The notes under the pieces: model-generated
What the model was told of the DNA's origin: nothing
Databases searched by the model: none
What the model saw: the letters and a program-made list of their open reading frames with translations, nothing else
Shown: piece after piece, positions 1 through 8,833 of the stretch
How the letters are laid out: each line of letters starts with the position of its first letter
How positions within the stretch are numbered: the first letter of the stretch is position 1
From: Brevundimonas vesicularis
GTDB lineage: Bacteria; Pseudomonadota; Alphaproteobacteria; Caulobacterales; Caulobacteraceae
Reading direction: 5' to 3'
DNA: 64,000 bases
Assembly: GCF_027105095.1 (NCBI RefSeq)
Contig: NZ_CP114278.1
Coordinates: 1,054,001 to 1,118,000, forward strand
Position numbers and translations under genes: made by a program

Positions 1-104
1 GGCTGACCGATCATGGCGCCGGCCGTGCGCCTGACGCCGCGACCCCACCGCAGGGCGGTGTCGCGGCACAGGCACAGCAGGTCGTCTTGCGACGGGTTAG
101 GCAC
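1..104 (-). CDS. ybdD: YbdD/YjiX family small protein (N-terminal part)
   Basis: The gene runs off the left edge; only the first 34 codons are present. The start is GTG at 104, whose codon overlaps the cstA stop (shared GTGCCTAA). The visible peptide contains CRDTALRWGRGVRRTAGAM, which resembles the start of the YbdD/YjiX (DUF466) family. These proteins of about 65 residues are classically encoded directly after cstA-type carbon-starvation transporters. The overlap implies translational coupling to cstA. Its biochemical role is not established. The identification rests on the sequence and on the characteristic gene order, with most of the protein out of view. Confidence 0.75.
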   Translation of the reverse strand, partial: MPNPSQDDLLCLCRDTALRWGRGVRRTAGAMIGQ

Positions 105-2184
105 GGGCCGCATCCGCCGCCTCGTCGGCCACCGTCAGCTCGTGGCTTTCCGGATATTCGCGCACCGTCGGGCGGTTGTTCGCATAGGCCTTGCGGCACG
201 CCAGGACGCCATAGACGACCATGGTGACGACCACGAACAGGAAGCCAGCCGTCAGCGTCGAGTTGACGTAGTCGTTGACCACGATGCGGTGCATGTCGCC
301 AATGCTCTTGGCCGGGGCGATCAGTTCGCCGGCGCCCAGCGCCTCCTGATATTTGCGAGCGTGGGACAGGAAGCCGATGCGGACGTCCGGGTGGAACAGC
401 TTCTGGAAGCCCGCCGTCAGGGTGCAGATCAACAGCCAGGTCGCGGGAACGACCATGACCCAGGCGAACTTCTCGCGCTTCATCTTGAACAGGACGACGG
501 TGCCCAGGATCAGGGCGACGGCGGCCAGCATCTGGTTGGCGATGCCGAACAGGGGCCACAAGCTGTTGATGCCGCCCAGCGGATCGACCACGCCGGTGTA
601 GAGGAAATAGCCCCACAGACCGACCGTCAGGGCCGTGGCGACGACGTTGGCGCCCCACGACTTGGTCTCGCGCATCTTGGGCACGGCGACGCCCAGCAGG
701 TCCTGGATCATGAAGCGGCAGACCCGAGTGCCGGCGTCGACCGTCGTCAGGATGAACAGGGCCTCGAACAGGATGGCGAAGTGATACCAGAAGGCCATCA
801 TGGCCTTGCCGCCGATCACGCCGGACAGGATGTGCGCCATGCCGACCGCCAGGGTCGGGGCGCCGCCTGCGCGCGACAGGATCGAATGTTCGCCCACGTC
901 GCGCGCCAGCTGTTCAAGCTCTCCGGGCGTGATGTGGAAGCCCCACTGGGCCACGGCGGCGGCGGCGGAGGCCGCATCCTTGCCGATGACGGCGACCGGG
1001 CTGTTCATGGCGAAATAGACGGCCGGGTCCAGAACCGTGGCGGCGATCAGGGCCATGACGGCGACGAAGCTTTCGCACAGCATGGCGCCATAGCCGATCA
1101 TCGGGATCTGAGCTTCGTTCTCCAGCAGCTTGGGCGTGGTTCCCGACGAGATCAGGGCGTGGAAGCCCGATACGGCGCCGCAGGCGATGGTGATGAACAG
1201 GAAGGGGAACAGGGCGCCGGCGAAGACCGGGCCGGTGCCGTCGATGAAGGGGGTGATGGCCGGCATTTGCAGGTGCGGGCGCACGATCAGAATGCCGACG
1301 GCCAGGGCCACGATGGCGCCGATCTTCAGGAAGGTCGACAGATAGTCGCGCGGCGCCAGCAGCAGCCATACCGGAATGACCGAGGCGATGAAGCCATAGA
1401 CCATCATCAGGATCGCCAGGGTCGGGCCGGTCAGGGTGAAGGCCGGGCCCCAGAACGGATCCGCCGCGATATGGCCGCCGCCGATGATGGCCAGGATCAG
1501 CAGGACGACGCCGATCACCGACACCTCGCCCACGCGGCCCGGCCGCAGGAAGCGGGTGTACAGGCCCATGAAGATGGCGATGGGGATGGTGGCGGCGACG
1601 GTGAAGGTGCCCCACGGGCTTTCGGCCAGGGCCTTGACCACGACCAGGGCCAGAACCGCCAGGATGATGACCATGATCATCAGGACGCCGACCTGGGCGA
1701 TGATGCCGGGGATGTTGCCCATTTCGGTGCGGATCATGTCGCCCAGCGACTTGCCGTCGCGACGCGTCGACATGAACAGGACCATCATGTCCTGCACCGC
1801 GCCGGCCAGCACGGCGCCGACCAGGATCCACAGGACGCCCGGCAGATAGCCCATCTGGGCGGCCAGAACCGGCCCGACCAGCGGCCCTGCGCCGGCGATG
1901 GCGGCGAAGTGGTGGCCGAACAGGACGTTCTTGGGCGTCGGCACATAGTCCAGCCCGTCGTTGCGGCGCATGGCCGGGGTCAGGCGCGCGGGGTTCAGCT
2001 GCATGACCTTGTTGGCCAGGTAGCGGCTGTAGAACCGATAGGCGATCGCATAGGTGCAGACGGCGGCGACCACCATCCAGACCGCGCTGATGCTCTCGCC
2101 CTGATGCAGGGCGATGATGCCGAGGGCTGCCGCCCCCAGGATGGCGATGGCGCCGAAGATTATGGGTGTGCTGAGTTTGCCCAC
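97..2184 (-). CDS. cstA: CstA-family carbon starvation protein / pyruvate transporter
   Basis: A polytopic inner-membrane protein of 695 residues with many hydrophobic helices. CstA/BtsT family members import pyruvate (and possibly peptides) under carbon limitation. Family signatures visible include the N-terminal helix followed by the YRFYSRYLANKVMQLN region, GHHFAAIAGAGPLVGPVLA near residue 90, and GMAHILSGVIGGKAMMAFW toward the last third. Length is normal for the family. The start is GTG at 2184, chosen because a GGGAGG Shine-Dalgarno lies about ten bases upstream. It is followed by an overlapping ybdD gene, the usual partner. A paired extragenic repeat (2288-2433) separates it from purT. 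Confidence 0.95.
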   Translation of the reverse strand: MGKLSTPIIFGAIAILGAAALGIIALHQGESISAVWMVVAAVCTYAIAYRFYSRYLANKVMQLNPARLTPAMRRNDGLDYVPTPKNVLFGHHFAAIAGAGPLVGPVLAAQMGYLPGVLWILVGAVLAGAVQDMMVLFMSTRRDGKSLGDMIRTEMGNIPGIIAQVGVLMIMVIILAVLALVVVKALAESPWGTFTVAATIPIAIFMGLYTRFLRPGRVGEVSVIGVVLLILAIIGGGHIAADPFWGPAFTLTGPTLAILMMVYGFIASVIPVWLLLAPRDYLSTFLKIGAIVALAVGILIVRPHLQMPAITPFIDGTGPVFAGALFPFLFITIACGAVSGFHALISSGTTPKLLENEAQIPMIGYGAMLCESFVAVMALIAATVLDPAVYFAMNSPVAVIGKDAASAAAAVAQWGFHITPGELEQLARDVGEHSILSRAGGAPTLAVGMAHILSGVIGGKAMMAFWYHFAILFEALFILTTVDAGTRVCRFMIQDLLGVAVPKMRETKSWGANVVATALTVGLWGYFLYTGVVDPLGGINSLWPLFGIANQMLAAVALILGTVVLFKMKREKFAWVMVVPATWLLICTLTAGFQKLFHPDVRIGFLSHARKYQEALGAGELIAPAKSIGDMHRIVVNDYVNSTLTAGFLFVVVTMVVYGVLACRKAYANNRPTVREYPESHELTVADEAADAARA

Positions 2185-2287
2185 GACAGATCCCTCCCGG
2201 CCGGCTGACTGCGACCCTCGCCCTTGGTTTGCACCACAATGCGGGACAAGGCCAATCGACTAAAGTCGTAGAAATGAGGGATCAGAC

Positions 2288-2433
2288 GTCTCCTCCCTGC
2301 GGAGCGGGGAGGTGGCGCGGCGCATCTTCGCGCCGTGACGGAGGGGTTCTGCGACGCATCACAGGCGCCTGTGCGACTTCAAGAACCCCTCCACCGCTTC
2401 GCGGTCCCCCTCCCCATTTCATGGGGAGGAGAC
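2288..2433. repeat. Extragenic A/B inverted repeat pair, copy 1 (convergent)
   Basis: This 146-bp palindromic element starts GTCTCCTCCC and ends GGGAGGAGAC. The left half is of B type (GGGGAGGTGGC stem, then GACGGAGGGGTTCT). The right half is an inverted A type (AGAACCCCTCCACCGC, then GGTCCCCCTCCCC). The halves point at each other across a core of about 45 bp that holds the palindrome ACAGGCGCCTGT. Related copies lie at 3658, 34545, 37080, 37558 and 46781. It fills most of the cstA-purT gap. It would fold into strong hairpins in RNA or DNA; no coding content was seen. Confidence 0.9.
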
Positions 2434-2440
2434 GGCGGTG

Positions 2441-3637
2441 TCAGTTCCGAACGACCTTGACCCGTCCGGCGGCTTCACGCGCGCGGTCGCGGGCCTGTTC
2501 GACGTCGGCGCCGCGGGCGACAGCCACGCCCATGCGGCGGCGCTCGAAGGCCTCGGGCTTTCCGAACAGACGCAGATCGGCGGTCGGGACCGACAGTGCC
2601 TCCGCAACGCCCTCGAAGGCGATACCTTGCGCGTCCATGCCGCCATAGATGACGGCGCTGGCGGCGGGCTCGCGCTGGGTCACGTCGACGGGCAGACCCA
2701 GGATGGCGCGGGCGTGCAGCGCGAACTCGCTCATGGTCTGGCTGGCCAGGGTGACCAGGCCAGTGTCGTGCGGGCGAGGAGAGACCTCGGAGAACCAAAC
2801 CTGGTCGCCCTTGACGAACAGTTCGACGCCGAAGACGCCGTAACCGCCCAGCGCCTCGGTGACCTTGGCGGCGATGTCTTGGGAGGCGGCCTGCGCAGCG
2901 GGCGTCATGGCCTGCGGCTGCCAGCTTTCGACGTAGTCGCCCTTGACCTGGCGGTGGCCGATGGGCGCGCAGAAATCGGTGCGGGTCGAGCCGTCGGCGT
3001 CGCGCGAGCGGACGGTCAGCAGCGTGATCTCGAAGTCGAAGTCGATGCGTCCCTCGACGATGACGCGGGCGCCGGCGACGCGGCCGCTGTCTTGGGCGTA
3101 GGTCCAGGCGTCGGCGATTTCATCGGCGCCTTCGACGAAGGACTGGCCCTTGCCCGACGAGGACATGACCGGCTTGACGAAGTTGGGATAGCCGACGGCC
3201 TCGGCGCCGGCGGCCAGTTCCTTGGCCGAGCCCGCGAAGGCGTAGGGGCTGGTGGGAAGACCCAGCGCTTCGGCGGCCAGTTTGCGGATGCCCTCGCGGT
3301 TCATCGTCAGCTGCACCGCGCGAGCCGTCGGGATGACCGTCGCCATGCCGGCGGCCTCGATATCGGCCAGAACCTCGGTGGCGATGGCCTCAATCTCGGG
3401 CACGATGAAGTGCGGGGCCTCGGCCAGGATGACGCCGTTCAGCACCTGGGCGTCGGTCATGGGGATGACGTGGCTGCGGTGAGCGACCTGCATGGCCGGG
3501 GCATTGGGATAGCGATCGACGGCGATGACCTCGACACCGAGCCGCTGAAGCTCGATAGCGACTTCCTTGCCCAGTTCGCCCGAGCCCAGCAGCATGACGC
3601 GCACGGCGGTGTCGGAAAGCGGGGTGCCGAGTTTCAT
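2441..3637 (-). CDS. purT: Formate-dependent phosphoribosylglycinamide formyltransferase (GAR transformylase 2)
   Basis: PurT (398 residues) converts GAR to formyl-GAR in purine synthesis using formate and ATP, the folate-independent alternative to PurN. It belongs to the ATP-grasp superfamily. Visible features are the N-terminal nucleotide-fold loop [10 protein letters not shown] (about residues 15-24), the ATP-grasp segment [14 protein letters not shown] (about 150) and the metal-binding region [12 protein letters not shown] (about 275). Length matches the family. It lies alone between two copies of the extragenic repeat and is probably monocistronic. ATG 3637 gives the expected N-terminus. 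Other purine genes are elsewhere in the window (purL, Q, S, C, B). Confidence 0.96.
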   Translation of the reverse strand: MKLGTPLSDTAVRVMLLGSGELGKEVAIELQRLGVEVIAVDRYPNAPAMQVAHRSHVIPMTDAQVLNGVILAEAPHFIVPEIEAIATEVLADIEAAGMATVIPTARAVQLTMNREGIRKLAAEALGLPTSPYAFAGSAKELAAGAEAVGYPNFVKPVMSSSGKGQSFVEGADEIADAWTYAQDSGRVAGARVIVEGRIDFDFEITLLTVRSRDADGSTRTDFCAPIGHRQVKGDYVESWQPQAMTPAAQAASQDIAAKVTEALGGYGVFGVELFVKGDQVWFSEVSPRPHDTGLVTLASQTMSEFALHARAILGLPVDVTQREPAASAVIYGGMDAQGIAFEGVAEALSVPTADLRLFGKPEAFERRRMGVAVARGADVEQARDRAREAAGRVKVVRN

Positions 3638-3657
3638 GGCGATCAGTCTCCGGCGCT

Positions 3658-3788
3658 GTGTCCTCCCCGCGCCAGCGGGGAGGGGGACCGCGAAGCGGTG
3701 GAGGGGTTCTGGGCGCCGAAAGAGCCCCTCCGTCTCTCCGCTTCGCTGCGAGCCACCTCCCCGTTCGCTGCGCGAACAGGGAGGAGAC
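3658..3788. repeat. Extragenic A/B inverted repeat pair, copy 2 (convergent, short core)
   Basis: The left half is a forward A unit: TCCTCCCC hairpin, GGGGGACCGCGAAGCGGTGG, then AGGGGTTCT. The right half is an inverted B unit: AGAGCCCCTCCGTCTC, a GCTTCGCTGCGAGCC stretch, then a hairpin ending GGGAGGAGAC. The two halves converge on a core of only about 10 bp (gggcgccgaa), much shorter than in copies 1 and 6. It fills the purT-tkt gap and ends just before the tkt stop codon. Confidence 0.9.
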
Positions 3789-3794
3789 AGGGAC

Positions 3795-5801
3795 TTACAG
3801 CCGCGCCTTGACCGCCGCGACGATGGCGTCCGAGGTGATGTTGAACTTCTCGTACAGAACCTCGGCCGGGGCCGAGGCGCCGAAGCCGGTCATGCCGATG
3901 AAGGCGCCGTCTTCGCCGATGAAGCGTTCCCAGCCTTGCTTGATCGCGGCTTCCACGGCGACGCGGACCGTGCCGCGGCCGATGACCGAGGCCTGATAGG
4001 CGGCGTCCTGCTGTTCGAACAGTTCGAACGACGGGACCGAGACGACGCGGGTCGCTACGCCTTCGGCTTCCAGCGTCTCGGCGGCCTTCAGCGCCAGAGC
4101 CAGTTCCGTGCCGGTGCCGAACAGGGTGGCCTTGGCCTCGCCACTGGCGGCCTTGATCTCATAGGCGCCCTTTGCACAGAGATTCTGGGCCGACAGGTTT
4201 TCGGTCGAGGCGACGGTGCGGACAGCCGGGGTCTTCTGGCGCGACAGCGCCAGGGCCGACGGCGCGGTCTTGGTCTGCAGGGCGATCTGCCAGCACTCCA
4301 TCGCCTCGATGGTGTCGGCGGGGCGGAAGACCAGCAGGTTCGGAATGGCGCGCAGGGCCGCCAGATGTTCCACCGGCTGGTGCGTCGGGCCGTCTTCGCC
4401 CAGGCCGATCGAGTCGTGCGTCAGGACGTGGATGGCGCGCACGCCCATCAGGGCGCCCAGGCGGATGGCCGGGCGGCTGTAGTCCGAAAACACCATGAAG
4501 GTGCCGCCGTAGGGGATGACCCCGCCATGCAAGGCCAGACCGTTCATGGCCGCGGCCATGCCGAACTCGCGGATGCCCCAGTTGACGTAGCGGCCCTCAT
4601 AGGTCGGCGCATCCAGGATCGGCGTGCCCTTGACGAAGGTGTTGTTCGAGCCGGTCAGGTCGGCCGAGCCGCCGACCAGTTCGGGAATGGCGGCGAACAG
4701 TTCGTCGAGCGCCGCGCCCGACGACTGGCGCGTCGCCTGGGCCGGCTGGGTCTCGACCAGTTCGGCGATCTTGGCGTTCAGGGCGTCGAAGGCGGCCTCG
4801 GGCAGGTCGCCCTTCATGGCGCGGGTGAAGTCGGCGGCCTGGGCCGAGGCGGCGAGGCGGGCCTCCCACTTCTTGCGATCCTTGGCGCCGCGACGGCCGA
4901 CCTTCTTCCAGGCGTCGGCGATGGTCTGGGGCATTTCGAAGGGATCGTGATCCCAGGCCAGGCCCAGGCGCGTGGCGGCGATCTCGGCGGCGCCCAGGGC
5001 CGCGCCGTGGGTCTTGTGGCTGCCTTCCATCGTGGCGGCGCCCTTGCCGATCTTGGTCTTGCAGGCGATCAGGGTGGGCTTGTCCTGACGCATGGCCCAC
5101 TTCATCGCGCCCTTGATGGCGTTCATGTCGTGGCCGTCGATCGCCTTGACCGCCCATCCGGCGGCCTTGAAACGAGCCTTCTGATCGGTGGTGTCCGACA
5201 GGGAGACCTTGCCGTCGATGGTGATCTCGTTGTCGTCCCACAGGACGTGCAGCTTGTTCAGCTTGTAGCGGCCGGCAAGCGCGATGGCTTCCTGCGACAC
5301 GCCTTCCATCAGGCAGCCGTCGCCGGCGATGACCCAGGTGCGGTGATCGACCAGATCGTCGCCATACTTCGCCGCCAGATGGCGCTCGGCCATGGCGAAA
5401 CCGACGGAAGTGGCCAGGCCCTGACCCAGCGGGCCGGTCGTGACCTCGACGCCCGGCATATGGCCGTATTCCGGGTGCCCGGCGGTCTTGGAGCCCCACT
5501 GACGGAAGTTGGACAGTTCTTCCTTCGTCGCGCCCTTATAGCCGGTCAGGTGCAGCAGGGCGTAGATCAGCATCGAGCCGTGGCCGGCTGACAGGATGAA
5601 GCGGTCGCGGTCGGCCCAGTCGGGGCGGGAGGCGTCGAACTTCAGGAAGCGAGAAAACAGCACCGTGGCGACGTCGGCCATGCCCATCGGCATGCCGGGG
5701 TGGCCGGACTTGGCCTTCTCGACGCCGTCCATGGCGAGGACGCGAATGGCGTTCGCCATCTGCTCGGGCGTGGCCTTTGGTGCGGTTTTGGCGTCGGTCA
5801 C
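3795..5801 (-). CDS. tkt: Transketolase
   Basis: Transketolase (668 residues) moves two-carbon ketol units between sugar phosphates in the pentose phosphate pathway using thiamine diphosphate. The ThDP-binding motif begins GDG at residues 160-162 and continues to WDDNEI about 30 residues on. [18 protein letters not shown] lies at about residues 71-88, and the pyrimidine domain (DLTGSNNT, then [13 protein letters not shown]) begins near 380. Length is normal. The start is GTG at 5801 with GAGG upstream. A repeat pair follows the stop. It is divergent from zauP-zapA, so the 5802-5895 gap carries both promoters. Confidence 0.97.
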   Translation of the reverse strand: MTDAKTAPKATPEQMANAIRVLAMDGVEKAKSGHPGMPMGMADVATVLFSRFLKFDASRPDWADRDRFILSAGHGSMLIYALLHLTGYKGATKEELSNFRQWGSKTAGHPEYGHMPGVEVTTGPLGQGLATSVGFAMAERHLAAKYGDDLVDHRTWVIAGDGCLMEGVSQEAIALAGRYKLNKLHVLWDDNEITIDGKVSLSDTTDQKARFKAAGWAVKAIDGHDMNAIKGAMKWAMRQDKPTLIACKTKIGKGAATMEGSHKTHGAALGAAEIAATRLGLAWDHDPFEMPQTIADAWKKVGRRGAKDRKKWEARLAASAQAADFTRAMKGDLPEAAFDALNAKIAELVETQPAQATRQSSGAALDELFAAIPELVGGSADLTGSNNTFVKGTPILDAPTYEGRYVNWGIREFGMAAAMNGLALHGGVIPYGGTFMVFSDYSRPAIRLGALMGVRAIHVLTHDSIGLGEDGPTHQPVEHLAALRAIPNLLVFRPADTIEAMECWQIALQTKTAPSALALSRQKTPAVRTVASTENLSAQNLCAKGAYEIKAASGEAKATLFGTGTELALALKAAETLEAEGVATRVVSVPSFELFEQQDAAYQASVIGRGTVRVAVEAAIKQGWERFIGEDGAFIGMTGFGASAPAEVLYEKFNITSDAIVAAVKARL

Positions 5802-5895
5802 TGTGGAGACCTCTGTTGGGAAGGCGGAAAAAGGGGGCGCGCCCCTTTACCCCGGCGCGTCCTCGGCTTCTATACGGAATCTAAAGGAGCGACCG

Positions 5896-6144
5896 ATGGC
5901 AGACGCCACCACGGCCGCACGGGCGCGTATTGATCGCGCCCTGGCCGAACTGGAACGCAAGATTCTGGAGCTGAAGGCGAGGCCCGCCTCGGCGCCTCCG
6001 ATCGCGGACGACGACCTGTTCGCTCCGCGCGCCACAGATCAGCGCGTGGCCGAGCTGGAGGCCGCCGGGCGTGAGGCGTCCGAGGCGCTGGGCCGCGCCG
6101 CCCAGGCCGTGCGCGAGGTCCTGGCCGAAAGCGAGGCCGGCTGA
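5896..6144 (+). CDS. zauP: Small coiled-coil protein upstream of ZapA (ZauP-like)
   Basis: An 82-residue protein. The first 30 residues (RIDRALAELERKILELKA) and the last 30 (RVAELEAAGREASEALGRAAQAV) look like amphipathic coiled coil, linked by an Ala/Pro-rich stretch. In Caulobacter, the gene directly before zapA encodes ZauP, a coiled-coil partner that works with ZapA to focus the FtsZ ring. Position, size and composition all fit, so the name is assigned by context and not by a diagnostic motif. ATG 5896 follows an AAGGAG site by six bases. Its stop overlaps the zapA start (TGATG), implying coupled translation. Confidence 0.7.
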   Translation: MADATTAARARIDRALAELERKILELKARPASAPPIADDDLFAPRATDQRVAELEAAGREASEALGRAAQAVREVLAESEAG

Positions 6145-6467
6145 TGGCGACGGTGACGGTCGAGGTCAACGGTCGCCCCTATGCGGTGGGCTGCGCCGAC
6201 GGACAGGAAGAGCGCGTGCGCATCCTGGCCAAACAGTTCGACAACCAGGTGCGCCAGGTCGCAGGCGACGTGGGCCATGTCGGCGATCTGCGGCTGTTTC
6301 TGATGTCCGCGCTGATCCTGGCCGACGAACTGCATGAGGCGCGGCTGAACGTCGGCAAGGCGGGGCCTTCGTCAGCGACCGCCCCGGCGGCGGCTTCGAC
6401 GGACGGGGTGGCCGAGGCGCTGAACGCCGTCGCCGCGCGGATCGAAAAGATCGCCCAGAACCTCTAA
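6144..6467 (+). CDS. zapA: Cell division protein ZapA
   Basis: ZapA (107 residues) binds FtsZ and cross-links protofilaments at the division site. The N-terminal ZapA fold is clear: TVEVNGRPYAVGCADGQEERVRILA, with the conserved pattern of a short beta strand, glycine and then the long helix. The central helix (LRLFLMSALILADELHEAR) and a C-terminal Ala-rich tail follow. Length is normal. It is one base overlapped with zauP. The 6S RNA gene and fau follow, an order conserved across alphaproteobacteria and beyond. Confidence 0.95.
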   Translation: MATVTVEVNGRPYAVGCADGQEERVRILAKQFDNQVRQVAGDVGHVGDLRLFLMSALILADELHEARLNVGKAGPSSATAPAAASTDGVAEALNAVAARIEKIAQNL

Positions 6468-6533
6468 ACGATTATTCCGCTGCGGATGCTGGCGTCGGGG
6501 CCGGCGAAGGCCTATCTTGATCGACGGCGGGTC

Positions 6534-6562
6534 TTGCTGCGGCTCACGTCGAAGACAACATA
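6534..6562 (+). promoter_or_regulatory. Candidate promoter for 6S RNA
   Basis: TTGCTG (6534-6539) and AACATA (6557-6562) are separated by exactly 17 bases. This gives a predicted start near 6569, just ahead of the conserved 6S core. This is a pattern match only. Confidence 0.35.
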
Positions 6563-6567
6563 TCCTT

Positions 6568-6722
6568 CTGACCTTAATTCACTCTACGGGATCTGTCCCT
6601 GTCCGGGCTCGAGGGCTTGGGCATACGGAGCCCACCTGGCTACCCAGGTCGAGAGGATTTAAACGTTCTTCACGGTTCGCGCGGCGCCGCCACCCTCTCT
6701 CTGTGATGTGCTATCGCTCGCC
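6568..6722 (+). ncRNA. ssrS: 6S RNA (approximate ends)
   Basis: 6S RNA mimics an open promoter and sequesters the housekeeping RNA polymerase. The gene lies between zapA and fau, its usual place. The conserved alphaproteobacterial core is visible: ACGGAGCCCACCT near 6629, then CCAGGT, then AGAGGATTTAAACGTT near 6650-6665, able to form a long irregular hairpin with an internal bubble. The stretch is less GC-rich than its surroundings and has no coding frame. The 5' end is placed after the candidate promoter. The 3' end is uncertain by tens of bases. Confidence 0.65.
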
Positions 6723-6763
6723 GCGCGGCGGCTCCCTGCATGAGCACGCGTAGGGGCGGTTCG

Positions 6764-7309
6764 ATGATCCAGGACAAGCACGAACTTCGATCGGCCGCCC
6801 GCGCCTTGCGCAAGCGTCTGGCCGAGGCCGACCCGCTGGCCGCCAGCCGGGCGGCGGACCATGCCGATGCGCTTCCTGCCGCTCGAATCGTCGCGCTCTA
6901 TCGCGCCATGGGGTCGGAGCTGGCCACCGACGCCTTGGCTGCGGCGCTGGAGGCGGCGGGCCGCCGACTGTGCCTGCCGGTCGTGGTCCAGCGCGACGCG
7001 CCGATGGAGTTTCGCGCCTGGTCGCCCGGCGAGCCGCTGGAGATGGACGCCGCCGGATGCCCGGCGCCGCTGCCGCTGGCGGAAGTCGTCATGCCGGACC
7101 TGATCCTGACGCCGCTGCTGGCCTTTGACGATCATGGCGGGCGCCTGGGGCAGGGCGGGGGCTATTATGACCGGACCTTCGCCGCGCGACCCGACGCCAT
7201 CCGCATCGGTTTCGCCTACGTCGGCCAAAGGGTCGAGCGGCTGGCGTTGGAGCCGCACGACATTCGACTGCATGGCGTTCTGACGGAGGCGGGCTACAAA
7301 GAGGTGTGA
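6764..7309 (+). CDS. fau: 5-formyltetrahydrofolate cyclo-ligase
   Basis: This enzyme (181 residues from ATG 6764) converts 5-formyl-THF to 5,10-methenyl-THF with ATP. Visible motifs are KHELRSAARALRKRL at the N-terminus, the central LPVV strand, and the C-terminal signature LLAFDDHGGRLGQGGGYYDRTF (about residues 123-144), which holds the Mg-ATP-binding glycine loop. An upstream in-frame ATG at 6740 would add eight residues (MSTRRGGS). ATG 6764 is preferred because a purine-rich GTAGGGGCGG lies before it, but this is not decisive. The 6S RNA-fau adjacency is a classic conserved pair. Confidence 0.93.
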   Translation: MIQDKHELRSAARALRKRLAEADPLAASRAADHADALPAARIVALYRAMGSELATDALAAALEAAGRRLCLPVVVQRDAPMEFRAWSPGEPLEMDAAGCPAPLPLAEVVMPDLILTPLLAFDDHGGRLGQGGGYYDRTFAARPDAIRIGFAYVGQRVERLALEPHDIRLHGVLTEAGYKEV

Positions 7310-7311
7310 TG

Positions 7312-7350
7312 GGATATGTCATTGACATATCCGCCCGTTCGGCTGATATG
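7312..7350 (+). promoter_or_regulatory. vapBC operator palindrome and promoter
   Basis: GGATATGTCA (7312-7321) and TGACATATCC (7323-7332) form a perfect 10-bp inverted repeat with a 1-base centre. TTGACA (7322-7327) sits in the right arm as a -35 element, and GATATG (7345-7350) follows after 17 bases as a -10. This predicts a start near 7357, where an ATG lies. Type II antitoxins typically repress their own operons through such palindromes. Confidence 0.6.
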
Positions 7351-7356
7351 TTCAGC

Positions 7357-7590
7357 ATGTCAGGCGCTCTGAAAGCCACTGTGTTCAAGTCGAACCGTTC
7401 GCAAGCGGTGCGGTTGCCCAAGGCCGTGGCTTTTCCCGATGATGTCAAAGAGTTGCGAGTGATCAAGGAGGGCAAAGGTCTTCTTCTGCTGCCCGCTAAC
7501 GCCGTCTGGGACGATTTCTTCGACAAGCCTGGGATCGACATCGAAGAGCCCGCCGATCCAGTGGATGACACCGTGATCTCGTTCGACTGA
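7357..7590 (+). CDS. vapB: VapB-type antitoxin (AbrB/SpoVT fold)
   Basis: A 77-residue antitoxin. Its N-terminal half is an AbrB-type DNA-binding swapped hairpin: ALKATVFKSNRSQAVRLPK followed by hydrophobic strands (VKELRVIKEG, LLLLPAN). The acidic C-terminus (DIEEPADPVDDTVISFD) would wrap the toxin. ATG 7357 is chosen because homologues begin at MxxxKATVF and because a promoter/operator lies immediately upstream, so starts at 7306, 7309 or 7348 would sit inside or before the operator. The stop overlaps the vapC start (ATGA). Base composition is lower in GC than the flanking genes. Confidence 0.88.
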   Translation: MSGALKATVFKSNRSQAVRLPKAVAFPDDVKELRVIKEGKGLLLLPANAVWDDFFDKPGIDIEEPADPVDDTVISFD

Positions 7591-8000
7591 TGCTTGAAAC
7601 CATGCTGGACACCAGCGTGTGCGTTCGCGCGCTGAGAGATCGCTCGGGCGTTCTGCGATCGCACTTCCGGTCGAGCGCCGATCGTCTCTGTATTTCGACG
7701 ATTGCGTTGATGGAATTGTTGTACGGCGCGAACCTGTCGTCGAAACCAGATCATCACAAGGCCGAGGTCGAGGATTTCGTTCAACGGCTGGTCTTGCTGG
7801 ACTTCGATGACGAGGCAGCTGCACACGCTGCCGACATCAAGACTTCTCTCAAGAGAGCCGGAACCCCTATCGGCGCTCACGACACCTTGATTGCAGGCCA
7901 CGCCCGCAGTCGGGGCCTGCTCTTGTTGACAGGCAACTTGGGTGAGTTCCAACGCGTTCCCGGTCTGCGTTGCCAGGACTGGGCGGAGAGTAAGACTTGA
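7590..8000 (+). CDS. vapC: VapC toxin, PIN-domain ribonuclease
   Basis: VapC toxins are Mg-dependent RNases that usually cut tRNA or rRNA. The 136-residue protein shows the PIN acidic set: Asp7 (MLDTSVCV), Glu42 (ALMELLYGA), Asp98 (GAHDTLIAGHA), plus the late NLGEF motif, where many family members have N-x-x-E/D-F. All catalytic positions appear intact, so the toxin should be active. It overlaps vapB by 4 bp. Its stop overlaps the TTG start of ymdB, so the pair has been slotted tightly into what is elsewhere a fau-ymdB neighbourhood. Confidence 0.93.
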   Translation: MLETMLDTSVCVRALRDRSGVLRSHFRSSADRLCISTIALMELLYGANLSSKPDHHKAEVEDFVQRLVLLDFDDEAAAHAADIKTSLKRAGTPIGAHDTLIAGHARSRGLLLLTGNLGEFQRVPGLRCQDWAESKT

Positions 8001-8818
8001 GACTGGCCTTCTTCGGCGACGTCATCGGCAAGGCCGGCCGTGACGGCATCAGCGATCATCTTCCGGGCCTTAAGCGGGACCTGAAACTCGACTTCGTGGT
8101 GGTGAATGCGGAGAACGCCGCGGGCGGCTTCGGCATCACCGAGAACACGGCGCGCGAGCTGTTCATGGCGGGCGCCGACTGCCTGACGCTGGGCAACCAC
8201 AGCTGGGACCAGCGCGAGGCGCTGACCTATATCGTGCGCGAGCCGCGCCTGATCCGGCCGGCCAACTATCCGCGCCTGATGGATGCGCCGGGCGCCGGGG
8301 CCAATCTGTTCGAGACCCATTCGGGCCGCACGGTCCTGGTGATGAACGTGCTGGGCCGGGTGCATATGGACCCGATGGACGATCCGTTCGGGGCGGTGGA
8401 GCGCGAGCTGGCCGCGGCGCCGCTGGGCGCGGTGGCGGACGCCGTGATCGTGGACATGCATGCCGAGGTCACGTCCGAGAAGATGGCGATGGGCCATTTT
8501 TGCGACGGGCGCGCGTCGCTGGTGGTCGGCACCCACACCCATGTGCCCACTGCCGACTGCCAGATCCTGCCCGGCGGCACGGCCTATCAGACCGACGCCG
8601 GGGGCTGCTGCGACTACGACAGCGTGATCGGCAACGAGAAGGAAGAGCCGCTACGCCGCTTCACCACCCGGATTTCGGGCGGCCGCTACATGCCCGCCTC
8701 CGGCCCGGCGACGGTATGCGGGGTCTTCGTCGAGACCGACGACCGAACGGGGCTGGCGACGCGGGTCGAGCCGATCCGGGTCGGCGGGCGGTTGTCTCAG
8801 GCGATTCCGGTCGTCTGA
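7997..8818 (+). CDS. ymdB: YmdB-family metallophosphoesterase (TIGR00282 type)
   Basis: A 273-residue calcineurin-like phosphoesterase. In Bacillus, YmdB hydrolyses 2',3'-cyclic nucleotides and affects multicellular behaviour; the alphaproteobacterial role is not defined. Metal-ligand motifs are present: FFGDVIGKAGRDG (residues 5-17), VVNAENAAGGFG, LTLGNHSWDQREA (about 73-85), the D-M-H-AE motif (VDMHAEVTSEKMA) and VGTHTHVPTAD near 178. The family helix ending CDYDSVIG is also seen. The start is TTG at 7997, supported by GGAGAG 11 bases upstream and by the conserved N-terminal MRxxFxGDxxG. Confidence 0.9.
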   Translation: MRLAFFGDVIGKAGRDGISDHLPGLKRDLKLDFVVVNAENAAGGFGITENTARELFMAGADCLTLGNHSWDQREALTYIVREPRLIRPANYPRLMDAPGAGANLFETHSGRTVLVMNVLGRVHMDPMDDPFGAVERELAAAPLGAVADAVIVDMHAEVTSEKMAMGHFCDGRASLVVGTHTHVPTADCQILPGGTAYQTDAGGCCDYDSVIGNEKEEPLRRFTTRISGGRYMPASGPATVCGVFVETDDRTGLATRVEPIRVGGRLSQAIPVV

Positions 8819-8833
8819 TCCGGCGCCGACCGC

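Noticed and set aside
13..2208. Long plus-strand open frame opposite cstA
   Set aside because: It mirrors the GC-rich codon pattern of cstA, has no recognisable domain, is rich in His/Gln/Asp repeats, and the minus-strand product is a clear CstA.
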